Shown here: piece after piece, positions 9,287 to 19,600 of the stretch
Position numbering within the stretch: the first letter of the stretch is position 1
How the letters are laid out: each line of letters starts with the position of its first letter
NCBI RefSeq assembly: GCF_030440425.1
Contig: NZ_CP098023.1
Span: 2,717,501-2,781,500 of the forward strand
Source: Microbulbifer sp. MI-G
Lineage (GTDB): Bacteria > Pseudomonadota > Gammaproteobacteria > Pseudomonadales > Cellvibrionaceae
DNA length: 64,000 nucleotides
Direction: 5' to 3'
Translations under genes and position numbers: made by a program
Notes under the pieces: model-generated
What the model saw: only the letters and a program-made list of their open reading frames with translations
Databases searched by the model: none
Told to the model about the DNA's origin: nothing

Positions 9287-9911
9287 AAATTCCCTTTTAA
9301 AAAAAGAAAACACACCATAGCAGATACTTTCCAGAAAAACCCTTAAAGAACAATTCCTGCGTGATATCTTGCGTCAATTAATTTGTGATTTGTGACACAA
9401 TTCCAACAAGTCATTTGGGATAAATCCGAATCGTTTTGCATTCAAACAAACATCCTTTCAGGACACCACTAAAAGCAAGACAATCAAAATTGTAAAATAC
9501 TGTTACCAACTTTGATTCACAGCATTGTCAATTTTTTTCGTCCGATAGTTTGATAGCTCAATACGTATGAATCACTGGTCCAGACAGAACATATCAGTTC
9601 AGTTCAGTTCAGTTCAGTTATTCTACACAGTTTAGGAAAAGAATATGATCAACGTTCAAGTTGATCCTTTCTCTTTTGATTCACAAGCTGTCAAAGTTTA
9701 CTCAGGTCACACAGGCCCATCCAAACAAGCTCACAACCTATCGACAAATCAAGGATAGGCGAGGATACCAGCAATCATACGGCCTGATTTGGCCACAATT
9801 CGCCATATTAGCATTCTCTCTAGGCTAGGCCAAAGATGAGATGATGCTACAAAGGGCAAAAAATCACTGAAAAATTTGAACAATTACAGTCGGGAAGGTA
9901 CTAAAGTGAGC
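9287..9911. other. AT-rich intergenic stretch with no recognised gene
   Basis: The stretch is low in GC compared with its neighbours and has many stops in all frames. It holds the promoter region of the secreted-protein gene and a five-copy CAGTT microsatellite. No mobile-element ends or RNA gene could be identified. Confidence 0.45.
9595..9619. repeat. Pentanucleotide microsatellite (CAGTT)x5
   Basis: Five perfect tandem copies of CAGTT lie in non-coding DNA. A similar array, CAGGT x5, occurs at 56531-56555. Such arrays can change length by slippage, but here neither lies in a reading frame. Confidence 0.9.
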
Positions 9912-10028
9912 ATGGATAAGGCCTTAGAGGATGGTGAAACTCTCAGTGCCATCAAAAACTCACCGACTGAGAGTTTGGATAGCATCGCAAAATTTATAAA
10001 ATCGGAAAAAGACTACTCCGCTGACTGA
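9912..10028 (+). CDS. Possible 38-aa small ORF
   Basis: The frame runs from ATG 9912 to TGA 10028 and encodes an acidic, helix-like peptide (begins MDKALEDGETL, ends KDYSAD). GGGAAGG lies upstream, closer to a GTG at 9906 than to the ATG. It is not recognised and could be chance or the remnant of a longer gene. Confidence 0.25.
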   Translation: MDKALEDGETLSAIKNSPTESLDSIAKFIKSEKDYSAD

Positions 10029-10168
10029 TAGATTTCAAATAAATTGTTACTACTGAATAAACCAGACATCACTTTCAAATACTTCACCCATTGTGAAATC
10101 AATATAAAAATACAATCGGATAGAAAAGAGGGCTGTTGGACTTGTGGGCCTACTCTCGTAAGACCCCG

Positions 10169-10675
10169 TCATCGCCATTTGCCAATCATATTCATAAGCA
10201 CCGCCTGGCTGGCGTAATTCGTTGGGTGTGATCATCGGAGCAGTCGGTGAAGTGATAACCAATTCCCAGTTTCAATTGCTCCTCCAGGTGCCGGCACAAA
10301 CCGATAAAGGCACCACTGCGGCGGTCCTGGGCATTGGGCAGATCCAGCAGGCACCCTTCGATCAGGAGATCCCAGCGGTTCACGAAATGCCAGTCGGCAC
10401 GCAGCACATAAAGGCTGACGCGGCTGTCGAAGAACTCCGGCTCCTGTCTATCGAGACTGAGCTGGCCGAGGCGGTAGGCGTGCTTGCCCCTTAGGGTCCA
10501 GTGGCGGGTGAGGTCGTAGCTGGCTTCCACGGAGAAGATGTGGCGCCTCTGGATTGACACTATCGCAATGCTCGTTATCCACAGTGTATGCAAACAGAGC
10601 ATAGCCCTGTCGCTGAGCAAAAAATCAGACCCCAGGCGCGCTGCTATGCCGATATCAACGCCGACACATTGAAGT
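10169..10675 (-). pseudogene. Decayed duplicate of the OmpA/barrel gene 3' end
   Basis: The translation closely matches the end of the 1,731-residue protein encoded at 11436-16631. Shared stretches include ASYDLTRHWTLRGKHAYRLG, LSLDRQ, VLRADWHFVNRWDLLIEG and the terminal MNMIGKW. An upstream piece (AARLGSDFL) is joined directly to the last barrel strands, so roughly 200 residues between them are missing. The last 15 residues are in another frame, meaning a small indel. It has no start or export signal. It looks like a duplicated segment that suffered internal deletion and drift. It shows that this locus was once repeated, or that recombination between copies has happened. Confidence 0.85.
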
Positions 10676-10822
10676 CTCGACAATAATAACAGCCGACAGT
10701 ACCATGGGCGCACTTCAGGGAAAGGACATAAGCCCGCAAAAATGCAGCTCCTTTGGAACCTAGCCCTCGTCCAAGCACTCTAACCCACCGCCTGTGGCTT
10801 TACTAGAAATGGAGAATAAAAA

Positions 10823-11140
10823 GTGCATAAAATCTATATTATTGTTTTTTCGTTGATTGTTACTGGCTGTGGAACTTTTACTTCCCTATCGAGTTCGGAT
10901 AACAAAATTGCAAGTGCTCTGAAACGTCAAAAAACCCAGTGTGAGGAGACATCACGAGCCTATGGCGGGGTGTCATACAATCTCTGCAAATTAAATTCAA
11001 ACCCCGGTTACCCACATTTTGACTGGGCTCTTGGCTTCTACGTATTGGACATAGCAGCATGTACGATTACAGATACCGTTGTCCTGCCCTATACGATTGT
11101 TGAACAGCATAAAAAGGGAAGCATCAGGATCAAATCTTGA
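10823..11140 (+). CDS. YceK/YidQ-like (DUF1375) lipoprotein
   Basis: The product is 105 residues with a lipoprotein signal peptide: MHKIYIIVFSLIVTGC, lipidated Cys at residue 16. The rest follows the YceK/YidQ pattern: CGT near the N-terminus, a YGGVSYN/DWALGFYVLD block, then ADTVLLP-like ITDTVVLPYTI close to the C-terminus. This family consists of small outer-membrane lipoproteins of unknown function. It is one of the few plus-strand genes in this half of the window and stands alone between the barrel pseudogene and the OmpA gene. Its composition is AT-rich compared with its neighbours. Confidence 0.7.
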   Translation: MHKIYIIVFSLIVTGCGTFTSLSSSDNKIASALKRQKTQCEETSRAYGGVSYNLCKLNSNPGYPHFDWALGFYVLDIAACTITDTVVLPYTIVEQHKKGSIRIKS

Positions 11141-11359
11141 AAACCAATACAGGGAGTGATCAGAATTTTCCTTGACCTCCCCGCAAGCAGCTTTGACGAA
11201 GTCGATGGAGACGATGCGGCACCGCTCAATGCCACTTATCACCTTGATAACGACCCCGGTAGCTTAAACTGGGCACCGGGCTCGACAACACCGGTGCCAA
11301 AGACCAGTGGCCAACCGGTTTCCGGCAGAAACAAATTGCTTATCGTATGAGTATGAGAA

Positions 11360-11414
11360 GGCGGAAAACTTTATTTTTACTGGCGTGTAGACAGAAAAGA
11401 TAAAGTGTTCCGCC
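11360..11414 (-). terminator. Long-stem inverted repeat downstream of the OmpA/barrel gene
   Basis: GGCGGAAAACTTTAT (11360-11374) pairs with ATAAAGTGTTCCGCC (11400-11414): a 15-bp stem with one mismatch and a 25-nt loop. It lies 22 bp beyond the stop at 11436. This is probably the transcript end of the large envelope locus. The 295-bp region 11141-11435 contains no other supported feature. Confidence 0.55.
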
Positions 11415-11435
11415 GTTTCAGAGCGCTCTCTGTAA

Positions 11436-14400
11436 TCACCACTTTCCGATCATATTCACAAACACCCCCTGGCTGTCGTAATCCAGCTGGGTGAGGTCAT
11501 CGGAGAAGTCGGTAAAGTTATAGCCAACCCCCAGTTTCAATTGCTCCCCCAGGTGCCGGTACAAACCGACGAGGGCACCGCTTCGGCTGTCCTGGGCATC
11601 GGGCAGGTCCAGCAGGCGCCCTTCGATCAGCAGATCCCAGCGGTTCACGAAGTGCCAGTCGGCGCGCAGCACATAGAGGCTGGCGCGGCTGTCGAAGAAC
11701 TCCGGGTCCTGCCTGTCGAGACTGAGCTGGCCGAGGCGGTAGGCGTACTTGCCCCCCAGGGTCCAGCGGCGGGTGAGATCGTAGCTGGCGTCCATGGAGA
11801 AAATATGGCTTTTCTGGATAAACTCCGCGGAGGTGTTCTGCACCGTGACCTGGTCCCGGGTCGGCACATTGTAGAAGTAGGTGTACTTCATCAGGGTGTT
11901 GAGGCGGTCGTGATGCACCGGGCGGTAGGCGTAGCCCATCACCGCTTCGGTAAACCTGCCATCGTAGAACTCCCCCTGGGAACTGCGGCTGTCGGAGTAA
12001 TTGAGTTTGCCCACTAGGCGCCAGTCGGGATTGAGCTGGTAGCTGAGGGTGTTTTTCAGCAGCCAGGTGTCCCGCTGGGATTCCGTCACGGTGGTTTCAT
12101 CCAGTGCGGTTTCCATGGCGTCGGTGCGGTACTCCACTGCGGCGGCGAGGCGGACTGTCTCCAGGCTGTAGCCCAGATTGAAGCCCAGTGCGTTGCGCTG
12201 GGTTTTGGCACCGGTGCGCGGATCTTCCAGGGTACCCGCCTCCAGGGTGGTGCCGTAGGTCCAGCGGTCGCTGGGGGCCAGGTCCACCCCCAGGGCATGG
12301 GTCAGGCCGGTGGATACATCGCCGTGGCTGTAGCGCTCCTCGCCGTAAATGCTGAGGCTGTCGGAGTAGCGGCTGCGGAAGCCGGTGCTCATATTGCCCT
12401 TGCGCGCCCGCACGCCGGTATCACTGCGCTCGTTATCCAGGGTGTAATTCAGGTACAGGCTGGTCCTGTCACTGACCAGAAAATCGGACCCCAGGCGCGC
12501 CGCCATGCCGGTATCGCCGCCGGATACCTCGCTGTCCAGGGCCAGGCGTTCGCTGACCCGGTAGGCGCCGCCGACGCCGATGCGATTGTTGTCCTCGCGG
12601 TTGCCGGTTACTTCCAGGGTATTTTGCACAAAGCCGAAAGCGCTCCAGTCTTCTCCGGAATCGTAGCGCGCCTCCACCGCCATATCGGTGCGCTCCCCCT
12701 GGGTCTGGGTGGCGGGAACCGCGGTGGAGAAATCCTCGCGGCGGTCCCTGCGCACCCCGGAGCTGAGGCGCCAGCGGTCGTTGAGGCGGTAGCCCAGGGC
12801 CAGGTCCAGGGCACGGGTTTGCAACCCGAACTCCTCTTCCCTGCTGTCGGCCTTGAGACCCAGGTCCAGGCGTTCGCCCAGGGGCAGATTGACACCGGCC
12901 CCGTACTGCAGTGTGTCGCCCTGTACAAACTGACCGGGGCCGGAGAAACCGGCTTGGCGCTCCTGGTGATAGAAGTTGGCGGAACCGGGCAGGTTTTCGA
13001 ACAGGTCGCCCAGTTGCAGGCTGCCCTCCAGTTTGGTCGCGCCCGCACTGGCTTCGGGATCGAAGCTCTGTCCGTTGTCAAAGCTGAAACCACCGTCCAG
13101 GGAACTGGTACTGTCCAGGTTGCCCCCTGTGCTGTCCGCCACTTCGACTTTCAGCCAACTGCCGGCGCTTTTGCGCAGGGTGAGATCGAATCCCTGCAGG
13201 GCACTCTCGTTGCCCTCTTCGTCCTGCCGGGTGCCACTGATACCCAGTTTGACGCTGTCCCCCAACCAGTAGTGGGCGCGGCCACCAAAGGCCAGGGTAT
13301 TGATTTCCTCGAAACCGGGGGTGTATTCGTAGCGGGCCACCAGGTACTGGGGGTTGCCGTTGTAGGAGCCGTCCTGGATCAGCAGGTTGTCGTTGGCGAG
13401 GGCGGACAGGGGCTTGTTCAGCAGCACCCGCCCCTGGAGGTAGTCGATATCGTAATCGATCACCGGGGAGAGGTTTTTCACCCCCAGCACCAGGTCGGAA
13501 TCCTTGTCCCGCACTTCGATACGCAGCCGCTCGGAGCCGCTCAGAATATCCTGGTGGCGGAGGAAATACAGGGAACCGCCGGTGCCGCGATATTCGTCGC
13601 GGCCGGCGACGGTACCGGGCTCGGCGCCAAAGGCATCCACCTGCAAGCGCTTTTCCCCAAAGCTGGTCACATCGTCGCTTTCAAAATGGCCGTTGGCACC
13701 ATAGAGGGCGCGGTCGATCTGTGCCAGTTCGTTGTCGGCATAGGTGGCCTTGAAGTTGCCCCAGAGGCCATAGTCATCGTACTTGGACAGTTTCAGATAA
13801 AATTTGCCGGAGGTGGGCGCGTCCTCCACCACGGTGGCATCGTCGCCGAAAGTGGGGTAGTAGAGATCGCTGTCCAGGCGGCGAAACAGCGCATCGGGGG
13901 ATTTTTCCATAAAGTTGGAAAACAGGTCGTCCACCGGTCCCTCTTCGGTATCGGCACTGGCGGCGAGACGCCAGCCTTCGCCGAAACCGCCGCTGGTGTA
14001 AAACGCCAGGCGCCCGTCATAGCTGACGGCATTGTCATAGTGGGTTTCATCGCCGGTGACCAGTGCCGCCGGGCCATTGGTTTTGTCATAGCCGATGGTG
14101 AGGTCGGCAATCCCCACGGTAAACCAGTCACTGCGGGCAAATTCCAGATCGCGCAAGAACAGTTCGCCATTGCCGCCCCCATCCAGAACCGCCACTTCCA
14201 CCGTGTGGGTACCCGGCGCGAATATCTGTTCGGCAACAAACTCCCCCCGCGGATTGACCGGCACCGGGTTGCCCGCCAGCCAGACACTGTGGCCCGGTGG
14301 CACCTGGGCGCCGTTGACCAGCACGCTGTTGCCGTCCAGGGGGATATTGCGCCGGGCGAGGCGGTTTTCGCCGTAGCCCACCAGCAGTTCCCGGCCCACA

Positions 14401-16631
14401 TCCACCGCCTCTGCGGGGGCTTCGATGGTGTCCACCAGCCACAGTGTCTGTGCATCGGTTTCGTCGTAGCGGCCCTGTTGGTCGTACACCCGCAGCAGGT
14501 AGTGCAGTTTTTTCAGCGGTGCCTGAAAAGCGCTGAACTCCGCCTGCCAGGCCCCGCGTCCATTGCTGTCCAGGGGCACCACGGCGACAGGGGTATCGCG
14601 GGGGGACTGGTCCGCTTCGAACAGGCGCACTTCGGCCCGCTCGATAAAGGACGGATAGTTGGTATAGCTGCGGAACTGGACCCGGTTATCCGCCATTTCG
14701 GTATCCGGATTGTCCGCGTAGCGGATGCTGTTGGGCCAGGCGGTGACATTGAGGCGCGGCTGCATGGTCTTGTTGTCGAAACGGAACTGGATATTGGCAT
14801 GGTCCAGGGCCACGTCGGTACAGCGCTGCAGGTCGGCGGAGTTTTTGTAGGGGTCATATTCCGGGCTGCCATCCACGGTGATGCGCATCAGGTTGAGGGC
14901 ATAGGGATTGTTGGCCAGGGCCTCACGGTTGATGCGCTCTATTGCCAGGCGGTCGCTGTCGGCCAGCACGGCCAGCTCATCGTAGAGCACCTGTACTTCC
15001 ACCCGCGCGTCGTCCAGTTGTACAAAGCCGTCGCGCACCACATCGTCGGACTGCACATAGCCGCGCCCGTCGAAGGTCACCTGGGTGTCGTCCAGCCCCA
15101 GCTGTTGCTGTACCCGGGCCATGGCGCGGCGGGCGCGGGCGCGGGACAGGCCGACATCATCGCCATACACCATGGCCTCGCGACGCTCCATGCGCTGGTT
15201 GTCGCTGTAACCGATAAAGCTCAGGCGCACATTGGCTTTGCTGGCCACCTCGGCCATGACACTGCGCATCCGCTGCAACTGGGTTGCGGTAATCTCCGGG
15301 TCGCCGTCGCGAAAGCGGATAGGTGGCAGTGGCCCGGAGGGGGATTCGTGGGCGATGGTGATGGTTTCCGCGGCCGCCGCTTCGGGGCAGGCCTGCACGC
15401 CGTCGGTCTGAATCTCCAGGGGGTCGTCGTACCAGAATTCCACTGCCACACGGCGATTGAGGGCGCGCCCCTTGGGGGTGTCGTTGGCGGCGATGGGCTG
15501 GCTGGCGCCCTTGCCGCTGTAGGTGACGGCACTATCGGGCAATCCCAGGCTGTCGCGCACCGCCAGAGCCACCCGGCGAGCCTCCGCCAGCGACAGCGCC
15601 GCGGCGTCCCGGTAGCGCTGCGCAGGACCCTCCGGCAGTGGAGCCCCGTCCGTATGGCCGACAAAGTGCATCACCAGGTTGTGCTTGTCCGCCAGGTTGG
15701 CGCGCACCTCGCGCAGGCGGCGCACAAAGCCGTCGGGCAGGTCCACCTGCCCCGGCGCCAGGCGCAGGGGGGTCAGCAGGTTTTTCAAGCGCGCGCGCTG
15801 CTCGCTGCCGGCGGTGTAACTGAGCCTGCACACGGTTTCCTGGCGGCACACCTGGACGCGGTTCAATGCCAGCGCCTGGGCGCGGGCGCGTTCGGCCATG
15901 GCTTCCTCGTCCAGGGCGTCATAGGTGGCCAGCACCTGGACGCGGCGGTTCAGTTGCCGCCCCGCGGTGGTGATGTTATCGGCGATCGGCTCCTTATCAC
16001 CGCGGCCTTCAACCGCAATCCTCTGCCCGGGCAGTGCCAGGGCGCGCTGGAAAAAGTCCGCCACAAAGCGGGCGCGGGCCAGGGTCAATGCCTCCTTGCT
16101 CCGGTATTCCGCCACCAGTGCCGGATCCAGGGGGTCGGCGTCCGTGTGGCCGATAAAGTGCAGCTTGAAGTTGGGCTGTGGACCCAGCTCGCGCAGTTTT
16201 TCCCGCAGTGATGCCACGGCACCGTCGGCAAGCCTGTCCTCAACCCCGGTAAAGGTCAGCGGCTGGATAAAGTCCTCCACCACGACGGGGTCGGCGGCGG
16301 CAATAAAGCTGGTGGCATCCTGCAGCCACTGGTGCTCGGGGGCGCGCAGCAACATGCCTTCGGTGTTGCTGCCGATGGGTTTTTCCTCGAATGCGGCCTC
16401 TGGCTCCTCCACCTCCGGCGCCAGGCCGGGAATTTTCTGCCACAACTGCCACCAGCTGGACTCCTCCGGCTGGGATTGCGCGTCCGCGGCGCGGCCCTGA
16501 GCCGGCAGGGACAGGGCCAGGGCGAGGGCGACAGCACTGGCGAGACAGTGGTGTGGACCCCTGCGGACGCAGGCTTTGAGGCCACTGAACACCCCGGATC
16601 TGGCGGTTTTATTACCTATTGCAGAGGACAT
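11436..16631 (-). CDS. Triple-OmpA-domain outer-membrane barrel protein
   Basis: The product is 1,731 residues. After a signal peptide (about residues 25-49, ending QGRA) come three OmpA/MotB-type domains at roughly 120-238, 290-402 and 430-552. They carry GHTDADPLD, GHTDGAPL and a diverged GYSDNQR, and the first two end in the LNRRV motif. OmpA domains bind peptidoglycan. Residues about 600-840 look like Ig-like or linker modules, and a middle region of beta-rich sequence follows. The last ~600 residues are alternating strands typical of an outer-membrane barrel, ending in ...NMIGKW with a C-terminal aromatic. The ATG (16631) overlaps the TGA of the DUF11 gene (TGATG), so the two are translationally coupled. 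It probably anchors or exports the giant DUF11 protein; that role is inferred. Confidence 0.85.
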   Translation of the reverse strand: MSSAIGNKTARSGVFSGLKACVRRGPHHCLASAVALALALSLPAQGRAADAQSQPEESSWWQLWQKIPGLAPEVEEPEAAFEEKPIGSNTEGMLLRAPEHQWLQDATSFIAAADPVVVEDFIQPLTFTGVEDRLADGAVASLREKLRELGPQPNFKLHFIGHTDADPLDPALVAEYRSKEALTLARARFVADFFQRALALPGQRIAVEGRGDKEPIADNITTAGRQLNRRVQVLATYDALDEEAMAERARAQALALNRVQVCRQETVCRLSYTAGSEQRARLKNLLTPLRLAPGQVDLPDGFVRRLREVRANLADKHNLVMHFVGHTDGAPLPEGPAQRYRDAAALSLAEARRVALAVRDSLGLPDSAVTYSGKGASQPIAANDTPKGRALNRRVAVEFWYDDPLEIQTDGVQACPEAAAAETITIAHESPSGPLPPIRFRDGDPEITATQLQRMRSVMAEVASKANVRLSFIGYSDNQRMERREAMVYGDDVGLSRARARRAMARVQQQLGLDDTQVTFDGRGYVQSDDVVRDGFVQLDDARVEVQVLYDELAVLADSDRLAIERINREALANNPYALNLMRITVDGSPEYDPYKNSADLQRCTDVALDHANIQFRFDNKTMQPRLNVTAWPNSIRYADNPDTEMADNRVQFRSYTNYPSFIERAEVRLFEADQSPRDTPVAVVPLDSNGRGAWQAEFSAFQAPLKKLHYLLRVYDQQGRYDETDAQTLWLVDTIEAPAEAVDVGRELLVGYGENRLARRNIPLDGNSVLVNGAQVPPGHSVWLAGNPVPVNPRGEFVAEQIFAPGTHTVEVAVLDGGGNGELFLRDLEFARSDWFTVGIADLTIGYDKTNGPAALVTGDETHYDNAVSYDGRLAFYTSGGFGEGWRLAASADTEEGPVDDLFSNFMEKSPDALFRRLDSDLYYPTFGDDATVVEDAPTSGKFYLKLSKYDDYGLWGNFKATYADNELAQIDRALYGANGHFESDDVTSFGEKRLQVDAFGAEPGTVAGRDEYRGTGGSLYFLRHQDILSGSERLRIEVRDKDSDLVLGVKNLSPVIDYDIDYLQGRVLLNKPLSALANDNLLIQDGSYNGNPQYLVARYEYTPGFEEINTLAFGGRAHYWLGDSVKLGISGTRQDEEGNESALQGFDLTLRKSAGSWLKVEVADSTGGNLDSTSSLDGGFSFDNGQSFDPEASAGATKLEGSLQLGDLFENLPGSANFYHQERQAGFSGPGQFVQGDTLQYGAGVNLPLGERLDLGLKADSREEEFGLQTRALDLALGYRLNDRWRLSSGVRRDRREDFSTAVPATQTQGERTDMAVEARYDSGEDWSAFGFVQNTLEVTGNREDNNRIGVGGAYRVSERLALDSEVSGGDTGMAARLGSDFLVSDRTSLYLNYTLDNERSDTGVRARKGNMSTGFRSRYSDSLSIYGEERYSHGDVSTGLTHALGVDLAPSDRWTYGTTLEAGTLEDPRTGAKTQRNALGFNLGYSLETVRLAAAVEYRTDAMETALDETTVTESQRDTWLLKNTLSYQLNPDWRLVGKLNYSDSRSSQGEFYDGRFTEAVMGYAYRPVHHDRLNTLMKYTYFYNVPTRDQVTVQNTSAEFIQKSHIFSMDASYDLTRRWTLGGKYAYRLGQLSLDRQDPEFFDSRASLYVLRADWHFVNRWDLLIEGRLLDLPDAQDSRSGALVGLYRHLGEQLKLGVGYNFTDFSDDLTQLDYDSQGVFVNMIGKW

Positions 16632-19600
16632 CACTGCAACCCCCCCTTACCGGGCGGCGCGCCGCGCCGCCAGAAGACTTCAGTTTCAATCGTCAGTTCG
16701 TAGTCCCTATCCGCGCGCGCCCAGTCATCGGCAATCTCCGCCTTGATGGCCTGCAAACGCGCTTCCACCAGGTCCGGGGCCTCATTTTCCGCCAGGTAGG
16801 ACAGGCGCAATACGGAGGGCGCCTCGCCGAGTTTTTCCAGCAGCAGGTCGATACGGGACCGCCACTGGGGGCGCAAGCCGGTGCTGTCCGGCTCGAACAC
16901 CGCCTCGGCCATATCCAGGCGCACCACCCGGTGCAGGCTGGCACCGAAGTTAAACTTCACCATCTTGCCCCGGGTGGCCCGCATCACCCGCGGGTTTTCC
17001 GTGGTGAGGCGATAGCCGCTGGGCAGGCTGCGGTCGTCGAGCTTGAGCACGAAATTGGAGCCGCGGTCGGCATTGGGCACCACCGCGCAGGTGATGTGAA
17101 AACGCCCGTGGGCATCGGCGGTGGCATTGAGGCCGGTGGCACTCACCACCCGCGCGCCGGCCAGGCCGCCCTCGCCGGCATCCTGGTAGCCGTTCCTGTT
17201 TTTATCGTCGAATACCTTGCCGATCACGTCGGTGCAGTCGAAGGTGGGGTCCGGCACCACGCGCACCGTGGCGGAGGCCTCGCCGGAGGCAAGCTGCCCG
17301 GAGAGCTGGTTGAACAGGCGCGCGCGGTTGATATATTTGCCTTCCCCCACACCGGAGCCCACCACCAGCAGCAGTTTCAGTTCGCGGGTCTGCTCGGCCT
17401 CCACGCGCAGGTCCGGCCAGATCAGCTGCAGGCCGTTCATCACCGGCTCCACCGGCTCGCCGTCCAGGCGCGCCGAGCCGGCCACATACTTGAAGCCGGC
17501 GGGGAAGAAATCCACCAGCTGCAGGTCGGTGAGCGGTATCGACAGGGTGTTGCCGAAGGTAATGGTGTAGGGCACCAGCTGGCTGCGGGTCACGTTCAGC
17601 AGTGCGGCGGTTTTGGTAATGGAGAGCGCGCCCTCCAGTTGGGGGTCCATGGGAATATGGTTGTTGAACAATTGGCTCTCCCCCGGAATCCGGTCGTCGT
17701 CCAGGGTCAGGCGCAGGTAGTAATCGGTGGCCGCATCGCGGGCCGCCACATCCAGCGGTGGAAGCTGGGCGGACAGCTGCACCTCGCAGTGATCCGTGGT
17801 GCCCGGTATCCGGTCGGCGCTGCTGCCGAGACAGGCGCCCACGTCGAAACCGGCCGTTTCGCCATGGGTCTGCGCGGGGATGATCAGGGATTCGCCACCC
17901 ACATAGTTGTCATCGGCAATGTTCACCCGAATCAGGTAATCCGTCCGCGCCGGACAGGCGGCATCGCTGAAGTTGATGTCGAATTTGTAGTAGCCGCCCG
18001 CGCGGGTCACCTGGCCCTGCTGCCTGTCGTCGTCGAAACAGCGATCCGGCAGCGCCTGGCCGGAACTGGCGCGCAGCAGGGTCAGGGTGGCGCCGGCGAT
18101 GGGCTGGCGCAGCACCGAGTTGTAGATCACACCATTGGGGGTGATGGGCAGGTTGAGGTTTTGCGGATTGGCGCCGGACCCGGCCACTATATCGCCAATG
18201 CGCTGCGGGCCATTGGTGAAGTTGGAACTGGTATTGCCCAGGGAGGCGGTGTTCTCCCCGGCATCCGGGGCCCGGTAGCGTATCTCATAGCCGGGACCGG
18301 CGGCGCCGTTGGGCGCCAGCCCGCGAAACTGGAAATAACCGCTGTCATCGCTCTGCACCGTCTCCAGCAGGGCGTCATTGAAATAGAGATCCACACTCCA
18401 GTTCAACAGCAGGCGCTCGTCCACATCCGCTCGACTATTGAAATTCACGTCGTGCCACAGGTAGCCGGCCAGGTTGGCGATACCTGGAGTGCCGCCCACA
18501 TCGATGGCGACACTGGCCCGGTTGCTGGAGGCGGGATTGTTCCACTGCACCTCGGCGGTGTTGAGCACCCGGTAGCCGATGGCCAGGCTGTCCGAGAGCC
18601 TGGCCTGAAAGCGCAGGCTGGCACTTTGGCCCGGGGGAAGGTCGCCATAAACCGCGGCGTAATCCGCACTGATCACCGTGCCACTCACACTGATGCCGTC
18701 AACCCGGCCGTTGAGCGTGGCGGAATTTACAACGTAGCTGAGAACGCCGTCGCCGGCAGTGGCCAGGTCGTCGCTGATGCGCACCCGGGTCGCCGGCACG
18801 GCACCGATATTGGCAATGGTCACCAGGTATTCCAGGTCCGCGCCGGCCTCGGCGGCACCACCGCCCACCACCGTCACTTCCTTGACGATGGACAGCAGCT
18901 GCGCATCGCCCACCACCACCTGGGTGGGCTGGGCGCCATTGGCGGGGTTGCCGTCCGCATCGGTGAGGGTCAAAGGCGGTTCCGCTGCAGTGACGCTGCC
19001 CTGGTTGCTGATCACGGTACCGGTGGCGGTGCCGCTATCGACCGTCACCTCGAAGGTCACTGTGGCGCTGCGGGCGGCAGTGATCACGCCGCCGTCCGCC
19101 GCTGGCAGTGGCGGCGTCAGGTCGGCGGAGGAAACCGGCAGCCCGGATTCCAGCGGTGCACCGCCGCTGTCGGCCACGGCGATACCGTTGAGGCGGGTAC
19201 TGTCAGCCACATAAGTGGTATTGGCGGGCACCTGGTCCCTGAGTATCACCCGGGTGGCATCCACGCCGCCCTGGTTGTGAATGGCAATGGTGTAGCGGAG
19301 TACGTCGCCGGGGTCCACTATCCCGGGGGACAGGTTGTCCACGGCAATGGCCACGGTCTTGTGGGCGACCAGCAATGGCACATCGCCCACAATATCGATG
19401 GTGGGGTCATTGGGCACACTGGTGTCGGGGTCGTCGGAGGGCACTTCCGCGAAGGGACCGCTGCCCGCGCCTTCGCCATTCAAAAAACCCTGGTTGGAAA
19501 TAATGGTGCCGTCGCTGACGTCGTTGATGGTGACATCGAAGGTAATCACCGCCGCCGTCGCGCCACTGGCCGCGGCGCCGATAATGCCGGCTGCCTCGCC

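Noticed and set aside
11156..11350. 64-codon plus-strand frame after the YceK-like gene
   Set aside because: Start poorly supported, no recognisable domain. It could be debris of an older gene but cannot be assigned.
12297..16211. A very long plus-strand open frame (about 1,300 codons) opposite the OmpA/barrel gene
   Set aside because: It is the antisense of a high-GC gene with clear domains. The translation is Ala/Gly/Val/His-rich without signal, domains or ribosome site.
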